Positions 20,882 through 30,550 of a stretch of 64,000 nucleotides of DNA are shown one piece after another. This DNA comes from CALXVA01 sp944392465 (lineage in GTDB: Bacteria > Bacillota > Clostridia > TANB77 > CAG-508): contig OZ006978.1 in the NCBI GenBank assembly GCA_963931155.1, positions 496,001 through 560,000 of the forward strand, written 5' to 3'. Every line of letters begins with the position of its first letter. Within the stretch, counting starts at the first letter, position 1. Made by a program: the position numbers and the translations under genes. The notes under the pieces were generated by a model. The model saw only the letters and a program-made list of their open reading frames with translations, searched no databases and was not told the DNA's origin.

Positions 20882-22711
20882 TTACATAAGCTCTTCTTTA
20901 ATTTTTTTGGCTAAATTTTCATTTATTCCTTTTATTTGCATAAGTTCTTCTATGCTTGCCTCTGCAATTTTTTTGCTACTACCAAATTTCTTTAATAATG
21001 CTGTTCTTTTTACTTCTCCAATGCCTGGTATTTCATCTAGTTTAGATTTTGTAAGTTCTCTTTCTCTTAGTTTTTTATGATATCCTATGGCTGTATCGTG
21101 TACTGAATCTTGAAATTTAGTTATCAAGTTAAATAAGTTTTCAGATATTTTTAGCTCTTCTCTTTCTTTGTTCATAAGAGCTCTTGTTTGGTGTTTATCG
21201 TTTTTTACCATTCCAAATACAGGTATGTCTAAAATTTTACAATCAAATTCATCGTTTTTTTCCTTATATTCTTTTTTTAGATCTTCTATTCCTTCTATTG
21301 CCGATTTTATTTGTGTTATTCCTCCATCTACAAATATAACATCTGGTAATCTTCCAAATCCTCCATTTGGATTTTCAACAGAATGTATTAATCTTCTTGT
21401 TATAACTTCTTTCATACACCTTGGGTCATCTTGCCCAAATACTGTTTTTATTTTAAATCTCCTTGCCATATTCTTTTTTATACTTCCGTCCTGCATTACA
21501 CTCATTCCGGCTACCATGTTTGTTCCAGATAAATTTGATATATCATAACATTCTATTTTTCTTGGCAATTTATCTAACTTTAGTACTTCTTTTAATTCCA
21601 TTAATATTGTGTTCTTGTCTTTTTCTTTGTTTTCTAATGTGATTTTTGCATTATTTTCTGCCATTTCTACTAATCGTAATTTTCCTCCTTTTTGAGGTGT
21701 TTTAATTTCAACTTTTCTTCCTGCTTCCTTAGTTAAAAGTTCTTCTATTATTTCTTTGTCTTCTATTTCTTCTCTTATCATTATTTTGTTTGGTAATATT
21801 GGTCTTCCCATGTAATATTGTTTTATAAAGTTTGATAATATTTCTTTTGGTTCTTCGTCTACTAAATCGTTTAAGAAGAAATGTTCTCTCCCTATCATTT
21901 TGCTTTTTCTTACAAAAAACACTTCTATACATACTCGTGTATCGCTTTTAGCTAAGCCAATTACATCTATATCGTTTTCTGAAATGTTTGATACTTTTTG
22001 TTTTGCAGATATTCTTTCTATAGCAGTTATCTTGTCTCGTATGTATGCAGCTTTTTCGTATTGCATATTTTTTGCCGATTCTTCCATTTCTTCATTTAGT
22101 TGTTTTAATAATTTATCTGTTTTTCCTTCTAATACATTAATTATTTCATCTATTTGTTTCATATATTCTTCTCTAGATATATATCCCATGCATGGTGCCA
22201 TACATTTTTTTATATGATAATTTAGACATGGTCTATCTTTGTATTTAAAGCTTTTGCATTGTCTAATTTTAAACTTAGATTTTATAAACTCAATCATTTC
22301 TTTTGCACTTCCTGAGTTTGCATATGGTCCAAAATATTTTGCTCCATCATTTAAAATTCTTCTTGTAATATATACATCTGGGTATTCTGCTTTTATATTT
22401 ACTTTTATATATGGATATGTTTTACCATCTTTTAATAATACATTAAATTTAGGCATATTCTTTTTTATTAGATTACATTCTAATATTAAAGCTTCTGCCT
22501 CATTATCTGTAACAATATACTCGAAGTGGTCTATTAATGCGACCATGTTTTGTATTCTTTTGGTTTTATTTGTTTTTCTAAAATATTGTCTTACTCTATT
22601 TTTTAATGAAATTGCTTTTCCTACATATATTATTTTGTCATTTTTATCATGCATTATATATACACCCGGTTTTGATGGCAATTTTTTTAGTTCTTCTTCT
22701 ATATTAAACAT
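20882..22711 (-). CDS. uvrC: Excinuclease ABC subunit C
   Basis: A 609-aa protein, the normal UvrC length. It makes the 3' and 5' incisions in nucleotide excision repair after UvrA/UvrB mark the lesion. Seen: the GIY-YIG nuclease at the N terminus (PGVYIMHDKNDKIIYVGKA, about 14-32), the UVR motif that binds UvrB (about 200-235, LNEEMEESAKNMQYEKAAYIRD), the RNase H-like nuclease (CYDISNLSGTNMVAGMSV, then VFVDGGITQ) and two C-terminal helix-hairpin-helix motifs (DEIPGIGEVKRTALLKKFG; QIKGINENLAKKI). Start ATG at 22711 after TAGGAG. Confidence 0.97.
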   Translation of the reverse strand: MFNIEEELKKLPSKPGVYIMHDKNDKIIYVGKAISLKNRVRQYFRKTNKTKRIQNMVALIDHFEYIVTDNEAEALILECNLIKKNMPKFNVLLKDGKTYPYIKVNIKAEYPDVYITRRILNDGAKYFGPYANSGSAKEMIEFIKSKFKIRQCKSFKYKDRPCLNYHIKKCMAPCMGYISREEYMKQIDEIINVLEGKTDKLLKQLNEEMEESAKNMQYEKAAYIRDKITAIERISAKQKVSNISENDIDVIGLAKSDTRVCIEVFFVRKSKMIGREHFFLNDLVDEEPKEILSNFIKQYYMGRPILPNKIMIREEIEDKEIIEELLTKEAGRKVEIKTPQKGGKLRLVEMAENNAKITLENKEKDKNTILMELKEVLKLDKLPRKIECYDISNLSGTNMVAGMSVMQDGSIKKNMARRFKIKTVFGQDDPRCMKEVITRRLIHSVENPNGGFGRLPDVIFVDGGITQIKSAIEGIEDLKKEYKEKNDEFDCKILDIPVFGMVKNDKHQTRALMNKEREELKISENLFNLITKFQDSVHDTAIGYHKKLRERELTKSKLDEIPGIGEVKRTALLKKFGSSKKIAEASIEELMQIKGINENLAKKIKEELM

Positions 22712-22755
22712 TTTTCTCCTATCTTAATATATCTATTTTAAATTAAACACTACTA

Positions 22756-23445
22756 TTATACCATATTATGTCGTTTATTTTCTACTTCTTCTACTATTTT
22801 TTCAATGTTTTTTCTTTTATTATATCTTCTTATTTCTTGTATTTCCAAAAACCATAGATACATAATTATAAAAAAGATTGCTATGTTTTTTAAGTATAGT
22901 ATTGCAATACTTGAAATGGCAGTTAAGATTATTAAAATTGTTTTAGATAGTAAATATGTAATTTTATATGCTTTTTTGTAACCTATTTTTATTTTTAAAA
23001 TTTCGCTTATAAATCTTCCACCATCCATTGGATATATTGGTATCATATTAAATATGGCTATTAATATATTTGAATAAACTATGATTTGATATATGTACGT
23101 TTGTGTAAAATACAAATCCAGATTTTGTATAAGTATTAGAATTGTAAAGATTATTATGTTTGTTATAGGACCCGCAAGTGCTATTATGGCTTTTTTTACA
23201 TTTAGCATATTTCCTTTTTTTACTTTTTTATTATATTCTTCGCTTTCTACTTTAAATTGCAACCTAACTCCCATTGGAGTTAATTTTATTTCTTCTACTT
23301 TAAACCCTAAGATTAATCCTGCTATAAGATGCCCTAATTCGTGTATTATAGCGAATATCATTATTATTATATATATTTCAAATTGTGATGTTAGTAGAAA
23401 AAGTAGAAGAAATAAAAATATTTTTAAATCTAATTTTAAATGCAT
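22756..23445 (-). CDS. SpoIVFB-like M50 site-2 protease
   Basis: A 229-aa integral membrane metalloprotease. It has the zinc motif HELGH (about residues 36-40) in a hydrophobic segment and the second motif N-x-x-P-x-x-P-M-D-G-G-R (about 132-143) that supplies the third zinc ligand. The size and the neighbour, an M23 protein that would be SpoIVFA, fit SpoIVFB, which in Bacillus cuts pro-sigma-K in the mother cell. The C-terminal tail is short and charged with no CBS domain. Start ATG at 23445 follows GAAAGGAAAG. The pairing with the gene just upstream supports the sporulation role; the pro-sigma-K substrate is not in the window. Confidence 0.85.
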   Translation of the reverse strand: MHLKLDLKIFLFLLLFLLTSQFEIYIIIMIFAIIHELGHLIAGLILGFKVEEIKLTPMGVRLQFKVESEEYNKKVKKGNMLNVKKAIIALAGPITNIIIFTILILIQNLDLYFTQTYIYQIIVYSNILIAIFNMIPIYPMDGGRFISEILKIKIGYKKAYKITYLLSKTILIILTAISSIAILYLKNIAIFFIIMYLWFLEIQEIRRYNKRKNIEKIVEEVENKRHNMV

Positions 23446-23502
23446 TTTTGTTTCTTTCCTTTCTTTTGAAATAATTAAGTTTTTATCTTTTTAGATCTTC
23501 AA

Positions 23503-24417
23503 CTACTTAAAGTCCAAAATAGATTCTGGATTTATTGTTCTATTATCTCTTCTTATTTCAAAATGAAGGTGTGGTCCTGTTGAATTGCCTGTTGAACCAA
23601 CTAATGCAATTTTATCTCCTTTTTTTACTTTTTGCCCTTTTTTTACTAATAGTTTACTGCAATGGGCATATCGTGTTAGCACATCACTGTTTTCTATATC
23701 TATATGTTTTCCATATTCTCCTTCTGAAGATGCTACAGTTACCGTTCCATCTATTGCTGCATAAATTGGTGTTCCTTGGTCTGCACCAATATCTATTCCA
23801 CTATGGTTAGCAGATACAACTTCTGTAGCTTCTCTTTTTCCATATCTTGAAGTAACCGTTCCTTTTACTGGCATCATAAACTCAAAATTTTCTTTAATAT
23901 ATTCAATATCTAATTCTGATTGTGATTTTTTTGTTTTCTTATCCTCTTGTTTTTCTTCTGTTACTTCGTTGCCATCTGCCCCACCAATTCCTCCTACAGT
24001 ATTTACACTTTCTGTTTGATTTTGATTGCTATTTTCCACAGTATTTTCACTGTTTTCATTATCTTCTTTGGTTTCAAATATACTTAAAAAACTATATTTA
24101 TCTTTATTTTCGTTTATAAAAGATGAAATGCTATTTTGTATATGTCCAAAATTTATATCATATGATAAAAATTCTTTTGTTTTGTTTAATACCTCATCTG
24201 AGAAAATATAATTACTATTTTTTATTACATAAAAGATTACATATATAATTATACAGATGGCAATTTGTATAAGCATTTTCTTAAATAAAGAAATTTTAAC
24301 TTTTTCATTTTTGTTAACATTACTAGTTGATACTCTTACTCCATTTGCTCTTTTTCGTCTACTGTATATTTCTTCTGCTCTTCGTATTCGTTCCTCTTGG
24401 GTCATTGTTCGTTCCAT
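23503..24417 (-). CDS. SpoIVFA-like membrane protein with M23 peptidase domain
   Basis: A 304-aa protein with a basic cytoplasmic N terminus, one membrane segment (about 45-65), an acidic Asn/Glu-rich linker and a C-terminal LytM/M23 domain (about 175-304). The zinc motif pieces are all present: H-S-G-I-D (HxxxD) and H-L-H-F-E (HxH). It is encoded 57 bp upstream of the M50 protease, the order seen for spoIVFA-spoIVFB, where SpoIVFA holds and inhibits the protease. Unlike Bacillus SpoIVFA the M23 zinc ligands look complete, so it may still cut peptidoglycan peptides. Start ATG at 24417 after GAAGAGGTG. The ribosome site can pair with AACACCT about 45 bases upstream, so translation may be tuned by a hairpin. 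Confidence 0.82.
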   Translation of the reverse strand: MERTMTQEERIRRAEEIYSRRKRANGVRVSTSNVNKNEKVKISLFKKMLIQIAICIIIYVIFYVIKNSNYIFSDEVLNKTKEFLSYDINFGHIQNSISSFINENKDKYSFLSIFETKEDNENSENTVENSNQNQTESVNTVGGIGGADGNEVTEEKQEDKKTKKSQSELDIEYIKENFEFMMPVKGTVTSRYGKREATEVVSANHSGIDIGADQGTPIYAAIDGTVTVASSEGEYGKHIDIENSDVLTRYAHCSKLLVKKGQKVKKGDKIALVGSTGNSTGPHLHFEIRRDNRTINPESILDFK

Positions 24418-24485
24418 AAAAAAACACCTCTTCCTTTGTTGTTTTTTTAATGTATATGCATTTTAGGTGTTCTTTATTCGTATAT

Positions 24486-24935
24486 TTATATTAATTTAAA
24501 GCTTATTAGAATTGTGCCTAATAAAATGATACTTAATAAAATAATATTTATTTTTATAGATACTTTATATCTTTTTTCTAATTTTTTTAAATTGTTTTTC
24601 CATTTTGGTGTTTCTGTTTCTAGCCTTTTTGTATAATCTTCTATAAGCATGTATGCTTCTTTTATAATGTAATCATTTTTGTTTTTTAAGTTATTACCTG
24701 CACTTTTGTATTGATAACTATTTTGATTGATGTTGTAATTTTGCTTATTTTTATTTGTATCTAATTTTTCATTTTTCGCTTTTTCCTCTGCTTTAATTTC
24801 TTTGTTTTGCTTATCTATTATTTTTTGATACTTATGTATTTTTTTATTTTCTTTTAATACAATTATGGCTTCTTCAATTATATTTGATGGCAAATCTTTA
24901 AGTAATACTATATTCTTTAATCCTTCGTGGTTCAT
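24486..24935 (-). CDS. Tail-anchored, Lys-rich coiled-coil protein, unknown
   Basis: A 149-aa protein with a helical charged body (Lys/Glu/Asn rich, about 25-115) and one hydrophobic segment at the extreme C terminus (about 127-146, INIILLSIILLGTILISF). I do not recognise a family. Start ATG at 24935 has a strong AAGGAGG. It lies between a sporulation protease pair and a YyaC-type gene, so a sporulation role is possible but is inference from position only. Confidence 0.6.
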   Translation of the reverse strand: MNHEGLKNIVLLKDLPSNIIEEAIIVLKENKKIHKYQKIIDKQNKEIKAEEKAKNEKLDTNKNKQNYNINQNSYQYKSAGNNLKNKNDYIIKEAYMLIEDYTKRLETETPKWKNNLKKLEKRYKVSIKINIILLSIILLGTILISFKLI

Positions 24936-24993
24936 AGTATTTCCTCCTTATAGGTAAATCTTGTTACTTAAAGTTTTGCCATTTTTTAGTTAC

Positions 24994-25533
24994 TTATACA
25001 TAAATATTTGTGTTTTCCAAAATTATTTTTATCCCCTGTGATACAATTTCTGCTAAACTATATACTCTTTCTTTTACTACATTATTCAAAATATTAATAT
25101 TTTCCTTTTGGTTTAAACTATTATATTTTCCCACTACACATTTTATATTTATATTTGAATAAAAGGTTATACTTTTTTCTAAGGCTGTTCCTATTTTCAT
25201 AAATCCTTTACCTATATGAATTTCACCAACTCTCTTTTCCTTACTAAGTGCTGCATCTATTGTTATTATAAAAGGATTACTATATTTTTTATAAACTTTT
25301 TCTATGATGTTTTTTGCATTTGAAAAGTCTAAATTTTTGCCACATATACCATAAACTTTAATATATTCATTTTCTAAATTTTTTATATTACTTCCTATTA
25401 TTGGTCCCACAGAATCGCCTATTATCTTTTCTGTTCCTATGCATAAAAATATTATGTGCGAAAAAGTATTATTTAGTTTTTCTAGGCTTTTTCCTAATTT
25501 ATTTGTAAATTGCGTATATTTATTATTATTCAA
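24994..25533 (-). CDS. YyaC-like spore protein (DUF1256)
   Basis: A ~179-aa protein of the YyaC/DUF1256 family of sporulation proteins, which share a fold with the germination protease GPR. Seen: IIFLCIGTEKIIGDSVGPIIG near residue 25-45, YGICGKNLDFSNA, and the I-T-I-D-A-A-L-S motif followed by VGEIHIGKG. I place the start at TTG 25533, behind GGAAGGAACG; an ATG at 25575 has no ribosome site. Its biochemical activity is not established in the family. Neighbouring genes are also sporulation-linked. Confidence 0.8.
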   Translation of the reverse strand: MNNNKYTQFTNKLGKSLEKLNNTFSHIIFLCIGTEKIIGDSVGPIIGSNIKNLENEYIKVYGICGKNLDFSNAKNIIEKVYKKYSNPFIITIDAALSKEKRVGEIHIGKGFMKIGTALEKSITFYSNINIKCVVGKYNSLNQKENINILNNVVKERVYSLAEIVSQGIKIILENTNIYV

Positions 25534-25707
25534 TTCGTTCCTTCCTTCCACTTTCTGTGTTTTACTATTATGCATATTTTGTTAGGTTCTTATTATTTTT
25601 ATAAATACACTTGTTGTTTGTTGGGTTATAGTGTAAATTTATTTTTACTTAATTTACTAAACATTTTGCAAATTTATTCTTATCTACACATAACATATTC
25701 AATATTA

Positions 25708-25950
25708 TTATTTATCTTTTGTAATTATGATTCTTACTTTATCATCTTTATTGTACTTGTTTATTATATTGCCTGAAAAACCTGCTATTTCATTGGTTAT
25801 AAATATTGTATTATATTTATTTTGAATTAATTCGTCTAGTTTTTTATCTGTATCTTCTGGGTTATTTAATTTAAAAACATCAAATCCTAATTTTTCTGGC
25901 AATTTATAGTTTTTATCATCTTTTTCATATTTTATCCATGATATTTTCAT
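25708..25950 (-). CDS. Small protein resembling V-ATPase subunit F
   Basis: An 80-aa protein. The pattern I-x-x-x-L-G-F-D-V-F, then DELIQNKYNTIFITNEIAG, resembles the fold of V/A-type ATPase subunit F, where a short beta strand follows a helix and ends IIFITEEIA. No other ATPase subunit gene is nearby, so this may be a stand-alone relative. The chosen ATG at 25950 is 15 codons inside the longest frame, because the upstream residues (Thr/Asn-rich) look like leader and no better ribosome site exists. It ends 45 bp after the next gene upstream. Confidence 0.45.
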   Translation of the reverse strand: MKISWIKYEKDDKNYKLPEKLGFDVFKLNNPEDTDKKLDELIQNKYNTIFITNEIAGFSGNIINKYNKDDKVRIIITKDK

Positions 25951-25995
25951 ATTATCACCAGTATTAGTTTTTGATGTTTTTTGCAATTTATTCAA

Positions 25996-26514
25996 TTAAT
26001 CTTTATTTTCTTGCTCTAGCTCTTCTTCTACTTCTTTTTTTACCTGCTCGTCTGAAATGTACTCTAATGCTCTTTTGTCGTTTTTTACTGCTACCAAAGC
26101 AACTTCTTTATCTGCTCTCAATCTTTTACTTGCATACTTTAGTATTAACCCTTTATTGGTTACAGCTGTAAGTACTACTTCTTTATCATCTCTTAATCTT
26201 TCAGAAGCATAGTATAATTCTTGTCCATTTAATTTTACTGCATCTAAAATAATTTCTCTATCGTCTGACAATTTTTTACTTACATAACATGCTGTCCATC
26301 CAACTTTTTTTATTGATGTTAATACAATTTCTCTGTCTTCTTTCGCTTTACTACCTGCAAATTCTAGTGCATTGCCATCTTGTGTTACAGCTGTAAGCAC
26401 AACATCTCTATCATCTTTTAGCCTATCTGATGCTAAGTCTAAAAAACTTCCTTTTTCTTTTACCATACTTAATACATATTCTTTGTCATCGCTTTTTTCA
26501 CTATCAAATTCCAT
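25996..26514 (-). CDS. DUF4116 repeat protein
   Basis: A ~172-aa soluble protein built of about five ~25-residue repeats with the pattern L-x-x-D-(R/K)-E-(V/I)-(V/I)-L-x-A-V followed by G-x-x-L-x-(Y/F)-A-S. That is the DUF4116 repeat, found widely in Clostridia and protists, of unknown function; it probably forms a helical solenoid for protein binding. The tail is Glu-rich. ATG at 26514 is preferred, with TTGGAGG five bases upstream, over the GTG at 26529. Confidence 0.8.
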   Translation of the reverse strand: MEFDSEKSDDKEYVLSMVKEKGSFLDLASDRLKDDRDVVLTAVTQDGNALEFAGSKAKEDREIVLTSIKKVGWTACYVSKKLSDDREIILDAVKLNGQELYYASERLRDDKEVVLTAVTNKGLILKYASKRLRADKEVALVAVKNDKRALEYISDEQVKKEVEEELEQENKD

Positions 26515-26770
26515 TAAAGCCTCCAACACTTTTACTTTTTGATTTTTATTTTCCTATTTTATTTACATGATAAATATATCATATATAGTAGCTGTATTCA
26601 ACCAAAACCTTTTGTTTTTAAGCTCTTTATAATTTTATTTATTTCATGCTATAATTTTCAATATTTTTCTCCAATTTTATATAAACTTTTTATTTGTGTC
26701 GTCATAAAATATTATGAGAGGTTTTTTTATAAATTTTGTTAGAGTATAGATTGCTCGAATGGAGGTTTTT

Positions 26771-27004
26771 ATGTTGCATACTGTACCTTTGTCAAAATTA
26801 AAAATTGGTGAAACTGGCACTATAAAAGAAATTCAGTGCGAAAATATAAAAAGAAGGCTTTTTGATTTAGGTTTTATTCCTAATACATCTATTACTCCGA
26901 TATTTAAAAGTATTTTTGATGACCCTTGTGCTTATTCAGTTAGAAATATTACAATAGCTTTAAGGAAATCTGATGCGGATAATATATTAGTATTTACTAA
27001 ATAG
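26771..27004 (+). CDS. feoA: FeoA family ferrous-iron transport protein
   Basis: A 77-aa SH3-like protein. Seen: V-P-L-S-K-L-K-I-G-E-T-G at the start, then K-R-R-L-F-D-L-G-F-I-P (the conserved R-x-L-x-D-L-G-F/L motif) and a beta-rich C terminus ending ALRKSDADNILV. FeoA assists the GTPase-permease FeoB in Fe(II) uptake. Start ATG at 26771 after GGAGG; the ATG at 26759 overlaps that ribosome site. The feoB gene lies 1.3 kb away on the opposite strand with sua5 between them, an unusual split arrangement. Confidence 0.88.
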   Translation: MLHTVPLSKLKIGETGTIKEIQCENIKRRLFDLGFIPNTSITPIFKSIFDDPCAYSVRNITIALRKSDADNILVFTK

Positions 27005-27056
27005 CCTATTTTGTAGTATAATGTATGTGTTTACATCTTTAGTATGATATTATATT

Positions 27057-27124
27057 TTAAAAAATAATATTTATAATTGATTCTAAAGATTTGTTAAAAA
27101 ATAATATTTGTAAGTGATACTAAA
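27057..27124 (+). repeat. Pair of 31-bp direct repeats before sua5
   Basis: TTAAAAAATAATATTT starts both units (27057 and 27094, 37 bp apart), and the 31-bp units differ at only a few positions. They sit just upstream of the sua5 start and could be a duplicated control site or a simple local duplication. Confidence 0.6.
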
Positions 27125-27142
27125 AAAGGATAGTGAATTATT

Positions 27143-28180
27143 TTGAAGAAATATATAGACTTAAGAAGCATTGCAGATTATTCTAGTTTAGAAGAAGCAG
27201 GACAAATTATTCGTTCAGGTGGTTTGGTTTTATTTCCAACCGAAACTGTTTATGGTTTAGGTGCAAATGGCTTAGACGAAGTAGCTGTAAAAAAAATATT
27301 TAAAGCAAAGGGAAGAAGTGCAGATAATCCGCTTATTTTGCATATTTCTGATTTTAATATGTTAAATGAAATTGCCTGTGGTATAACTGAAATTGAACAT
27401 AAGCTTATGAATGCATTTTGGCCAGGTCCATTCACAATTATTTTGAATAGAAAACCAATTGTACCAAATGCTGTTACAGCTTCTTTGGATACAGTTGGTA
27501 TTCGTATGCCAAGTAACGAAATTGCAAACAAATTAATATCATATTCTGGTGTTCCAATAGCAGCACCAAGTGCAAACATTTCTGGAAAACCTAGTGGAAC
27601 TAATATTAATGATATTTTTGATGAATTGTCTGAAAAAGTTGATTGTATTATTGATGGAGGTCCTACTGATGTTGGGTTGGAATCAACTGTTGTTAGAGTA
27701 ATAGATGGTATACCTACAATATTACGTCCTGGAAAAATAACTCCAGAAGATATAAAAGATGTAATAGGAAAAGTTCAAATTGATAAACATATATTTTCTA
27801 AATTAGAGTATGGAGAGAAAGTATTATCTCCAGGAATGAAATACAAACATTATGCCCCAAATAGTAAGTGCATGTTAGTGTATAGTGATAATAATGAGTT
27901 GTTAGTAAATAAAATTAATGAGATAAGTAGTTCATACAAAACTCCTCTAATTCTCTCTACAAGTGAAAATGTTCAAAAATATGAAGGCAAATTAGTAATT
28001 GATATTGGCTCAAAAAATAATTTAAATGAAATAGCCAAAAACATATTTACTGATTTAAGAAAAGTAGATAAATTTAATCCAGATATAGTTTTGGTTGAAG
28101 GAGTAAAACAAGAAGGCTTGGGGCTCGCTATAATGAATAGATTAATTCGTGCTTGTAGCCACAATTATATAGAGGTTTAG
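27143..28180 (+). CDS. ywlC: Threonylcarbamoyl-AMP synthase (Sua5/YwlC)
   Basis: A 345-aa enzyme making threonylcarbamoyl-AMP from threonine, bicarbonate and ATP for the t6A37 modification of ANN-decoding tRNAs. The N-terminal YrdC domain (about 12-200) has the motifs VLFPTETVYGLGANG, KGRSADNPLILHI, FWPGPFTIIL, GIRMPSN and PIAAPSANISGKPSGT. The C-terminal Sua5 domain (about 220-345) makes it the long Sua5 type rather than short TsaC. Start is TTG at 27143 with AAAGGA upstream. It ends in a strong terminator. Confidence 0.95.
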   Translation: MKKYIDLRSIADYSSLEEAGQIIRSGGLVLFPTETVYGLGANGLDEVAVKKIFKAKGRSADNPLILHISDFNMLNEIACGITEIEHKLMNAFWPGPFTIILNRKPIVPNAVTASLDTVGIRMPSNEIANKLISYSGVPIAAPSANISGKPSGTNINDIFDELSEKVDCIIDGGPTDVGLESTVVRVIDGIPTILRPGKITPEDIKDVIGKVQIDKHIFSKLEYGEKVLSPGMKYKHYAPNSKCMLVYSDNNELLVNKINEISSSYKTPLILSTSENVQKYEGKLVIDIGSKNNLNEIAKNIFTDLRKVDKFNPDIVLVEGVKQEGLGLAIMNRLIRACSHNYIEV

Positions 28181-28181
28181 A

Positions 28182-28213
28182 AAAAATGAAGAGCTTCTCA
28201 ACTCTTCATTTTT
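28182..28213. terminator. Terminator after sua5
   Basis: Perfect 12-base arms (AAAAATGAAGAG / CTCTTCATTTTT) around an 8-base loop, right after the sua5 stop codon. Confidence 0.88.
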
Positions 28214-28325
28214 ATATAATGTTATTATCTTTCTTTGACATCTGTCTTTTTAATCATTTTTAAACACAATTCCATCAATGCAATTGTCAAAAAATTGTGC
28301 TAGGTTGCTCCGACTCGCACTTGCT

Positions 28326-30480
28326 TTAAATTATTATTTTAAACAAATTCCATACTCCTGTTGTAAGCATACAAATAACAATTCCGCAAATTGTTGGTAT
28401 TAAAAATCCCCAAATAGCCCATTTCCAATTTCCAGTTTCTTTTTTTATTGTAAGCAATGTTGTTGTACATGGAAAATGCAAAAGTGTAAATATCATTACA
28501 TTTATTGCAGTAAGAAGTGTCCACTCATTTTGGATTAATATTTGTCCTATTGTCATTGTATTTTCTAAATCTACTAATGTTCCGCTTCCCATATAGCACA
28601 TTAATATTATAGGAAGTACAATTTCATTTGCTGGAATTCCCAAAATGAATGCAGTTAAAATGTATCCATCCATTCCCATTAATTTAGCCAATGGATCAAA
28701 GAAGTTTGCTATATATGTTAGAATACTAATATTTCCTATATTTATATTTGCAAAAATCCAAATGACCAAACCTGCTGGTGCTGCAACCGCAATTGCTCTT
28801 CCAAGTACAAATAGTGTTCTATCAAATATTGACCTAACTATTACTTGACCTATTTGTGGTTTTCTATATGGTGGAAGCTCCATCACAAATGATGAACTTT
28901 GCCCTTTAAGTAATGTTTTTGATAGTATTTTTGATATAAATAATGTTATAAATATTCCAAGTAGTACTACAAGTAAAACTGTAATTGTTGCTACTACACT
29001 ATTTCCTCTTGCAACCATTCCACCTATAAATATACTTGCTATTGTAATTAAAAAAGGAAATCTTCCATTACATGGCACAAATGCATTTGTGAGTATTGCT
29101 ATAATTTTTTCTCTTGGTGAATCTATAATTCTACACCCTGTTACTCCTGCACTATTGCATCCAAATCCCATACACATAGTAAGAGCTTGTTTCCCTGTAG
29201 TTCCTGCTTTCCTAAAAAATTTATCTAAATTAAATGCAATACGGGGAAGATAACCTAAATCCTCTAATATTGTAAACATTGGAAAAAATATTGCCATAGG
29301 AGGTAGCATTACAGCAATTATCCATGTTAATGTTTTGTATACACCATCTATTAGAGCACCTTTTAGCCAATCTGGTGCTGACATAATCTCAAATAAATAT
29401 TCTATTTTTTCTTGAAGCCATCCAAAAAAACTACTAAGCCATTCAGATGGATAATTTGCAACTGTTATGGTAAGCCAAAATATTAATCCTAGAAACACTA
29501 GCATTATTGGTATTCCCCAAATTTTAGAAGTTAATATTTTATCTATTTTTCTATCTCGTAAGTTATATATTTCGTTTTCTAATAAAACAACATCTTTATA
29601 CGTATTTTCAGAAATAAATATAGTACTAGAAATTAATTCATCTTTTACATTTTCTTGTTGTATTCCATTGAATTTTAGTAAGTCCTTTACTTCTTCTTTT
29701 AGTTTTAGTAATTCTACATTATTGGTTAAATCTATTTTCAAGTTCTCCTCTATCTTTTTTATAATCTTTTCATTGCCATCAATTAATTTTAAACATATCC
29801 ACCTTGTTAAATCTTTTCTATTTTGTGGTATATTTTGCCTTACATATCCCTCTAATTTTTCTATACACTCTTCAATATATGGTTTATATTCTACTTTCTT
29901 AGGATTAAGCTTTTCTTTTCCTTCACATACGTTTTTAATTTTTTCCATTAACTGATTTAATGTTTTCTTTTTTCTAGCAACAGTACCTACTACAGGTACA
30001 CCCAGTCTTTTTTCTAATTCTTTAAAATTAATATGTATTCCTTTCTTTTTTGCTTCATCCAATAAATTTACACAAACAATAACTTTATCTGTTATTTCCA
30101 AAATTTGAAATACTAAATTTAAATTTCTCTCTAATGAAGTAGCATCTAAAATTACAACTGTAGCATCAGCATCACCAAAACAAATATAATCTCTTGCAAT
30201 TTCCTCTTCCTCAGAATTAGACATTATTGAATATGTACCAGGTATATCAACCAACAAAAAATTAGTTTTGTCAAACTGGCATATTCCTTTAGCATTTGAA
30301 ACTGTCTTTCCGAGGCCAATTACCTGTATGTTGATGAAGTCCTGTAAGATTATTAAAAATAGTAGATTTACCAACATTAGGGTTTCCTGCAATTGCGATT
30401 TTATATTTACAAATTCCTATTTTAGACTTTATATTATCTTTTAAAATATTATTCCCTACAGAAGTTTTCGTAAGTCCCAT
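28326..30480 (-). CDS. feoB: Ferrous-iron transporter FeoB, joined by a +1 shift at CGG
   Basis: A membrane GTPase that imports Fe(II). Read literally the frame breaks at codon 57. Upstream: G1 motif A-G-N-P-N-V-G-K-S-T (31-40) and N-N-L-T-G-L-H-Q-H-T-G-N-W-P. Downstream in the +1 frame: K-T-V-S-N-A-K-G, then G3 V-D-I-P-G-T-Y-S, G4 V-N-L-L-D-E, and the Gate/FeoB_C membrane part with C-x-G-x-G-C-N-S-A-G-V. FeoB proteins have an invariant N-W-P-G-K-T at this point, and skipping the C of CGG restores it exactly (CCT then GGA AAG ACA). The joined gene divides evenly to 717 residues, the normal FeoB size. Start ATG at 30480 follows AAGGAGGAG. It is divergent from rubrerythrin, and feoA is on the other side of sua5. 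Confidence 0.9.
30310..30312 (-). other. CGG +1 shift site in feoB, residue 57
   Basis: Coding strand reads AAT TGG CCT CGG AAA GAC AGT, which stops soon after with no FeoB similarity. Skipping the C (complement of 30312) gives TGG CCT GGA AAG ACA GTT, i.e. W-P-G-K-T-V, the invariant switch-region sequence. Confidence 0.9.
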
Positions 30481-30520
30481 AATCTCCTCCTTCTCTATGA
30501 ATATTATATGTATAAATACA

Positions 30521-30545
30521 TCAATGGGGACTGTCCCTATTGGCA
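30521..30545 (+). repeat. Degenerate dispersed repeat between feoB and rubrerythrin
   Basis: TCAATGGGGACTGTCC followed by CTATTGGCA matches the middle and end of the 31-bp repeat family with several changes. It overlaps the region just upstream of the rubrerythrin promoter. Confidence 0.5.
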
Positions 30546-30550
30546 TACTA

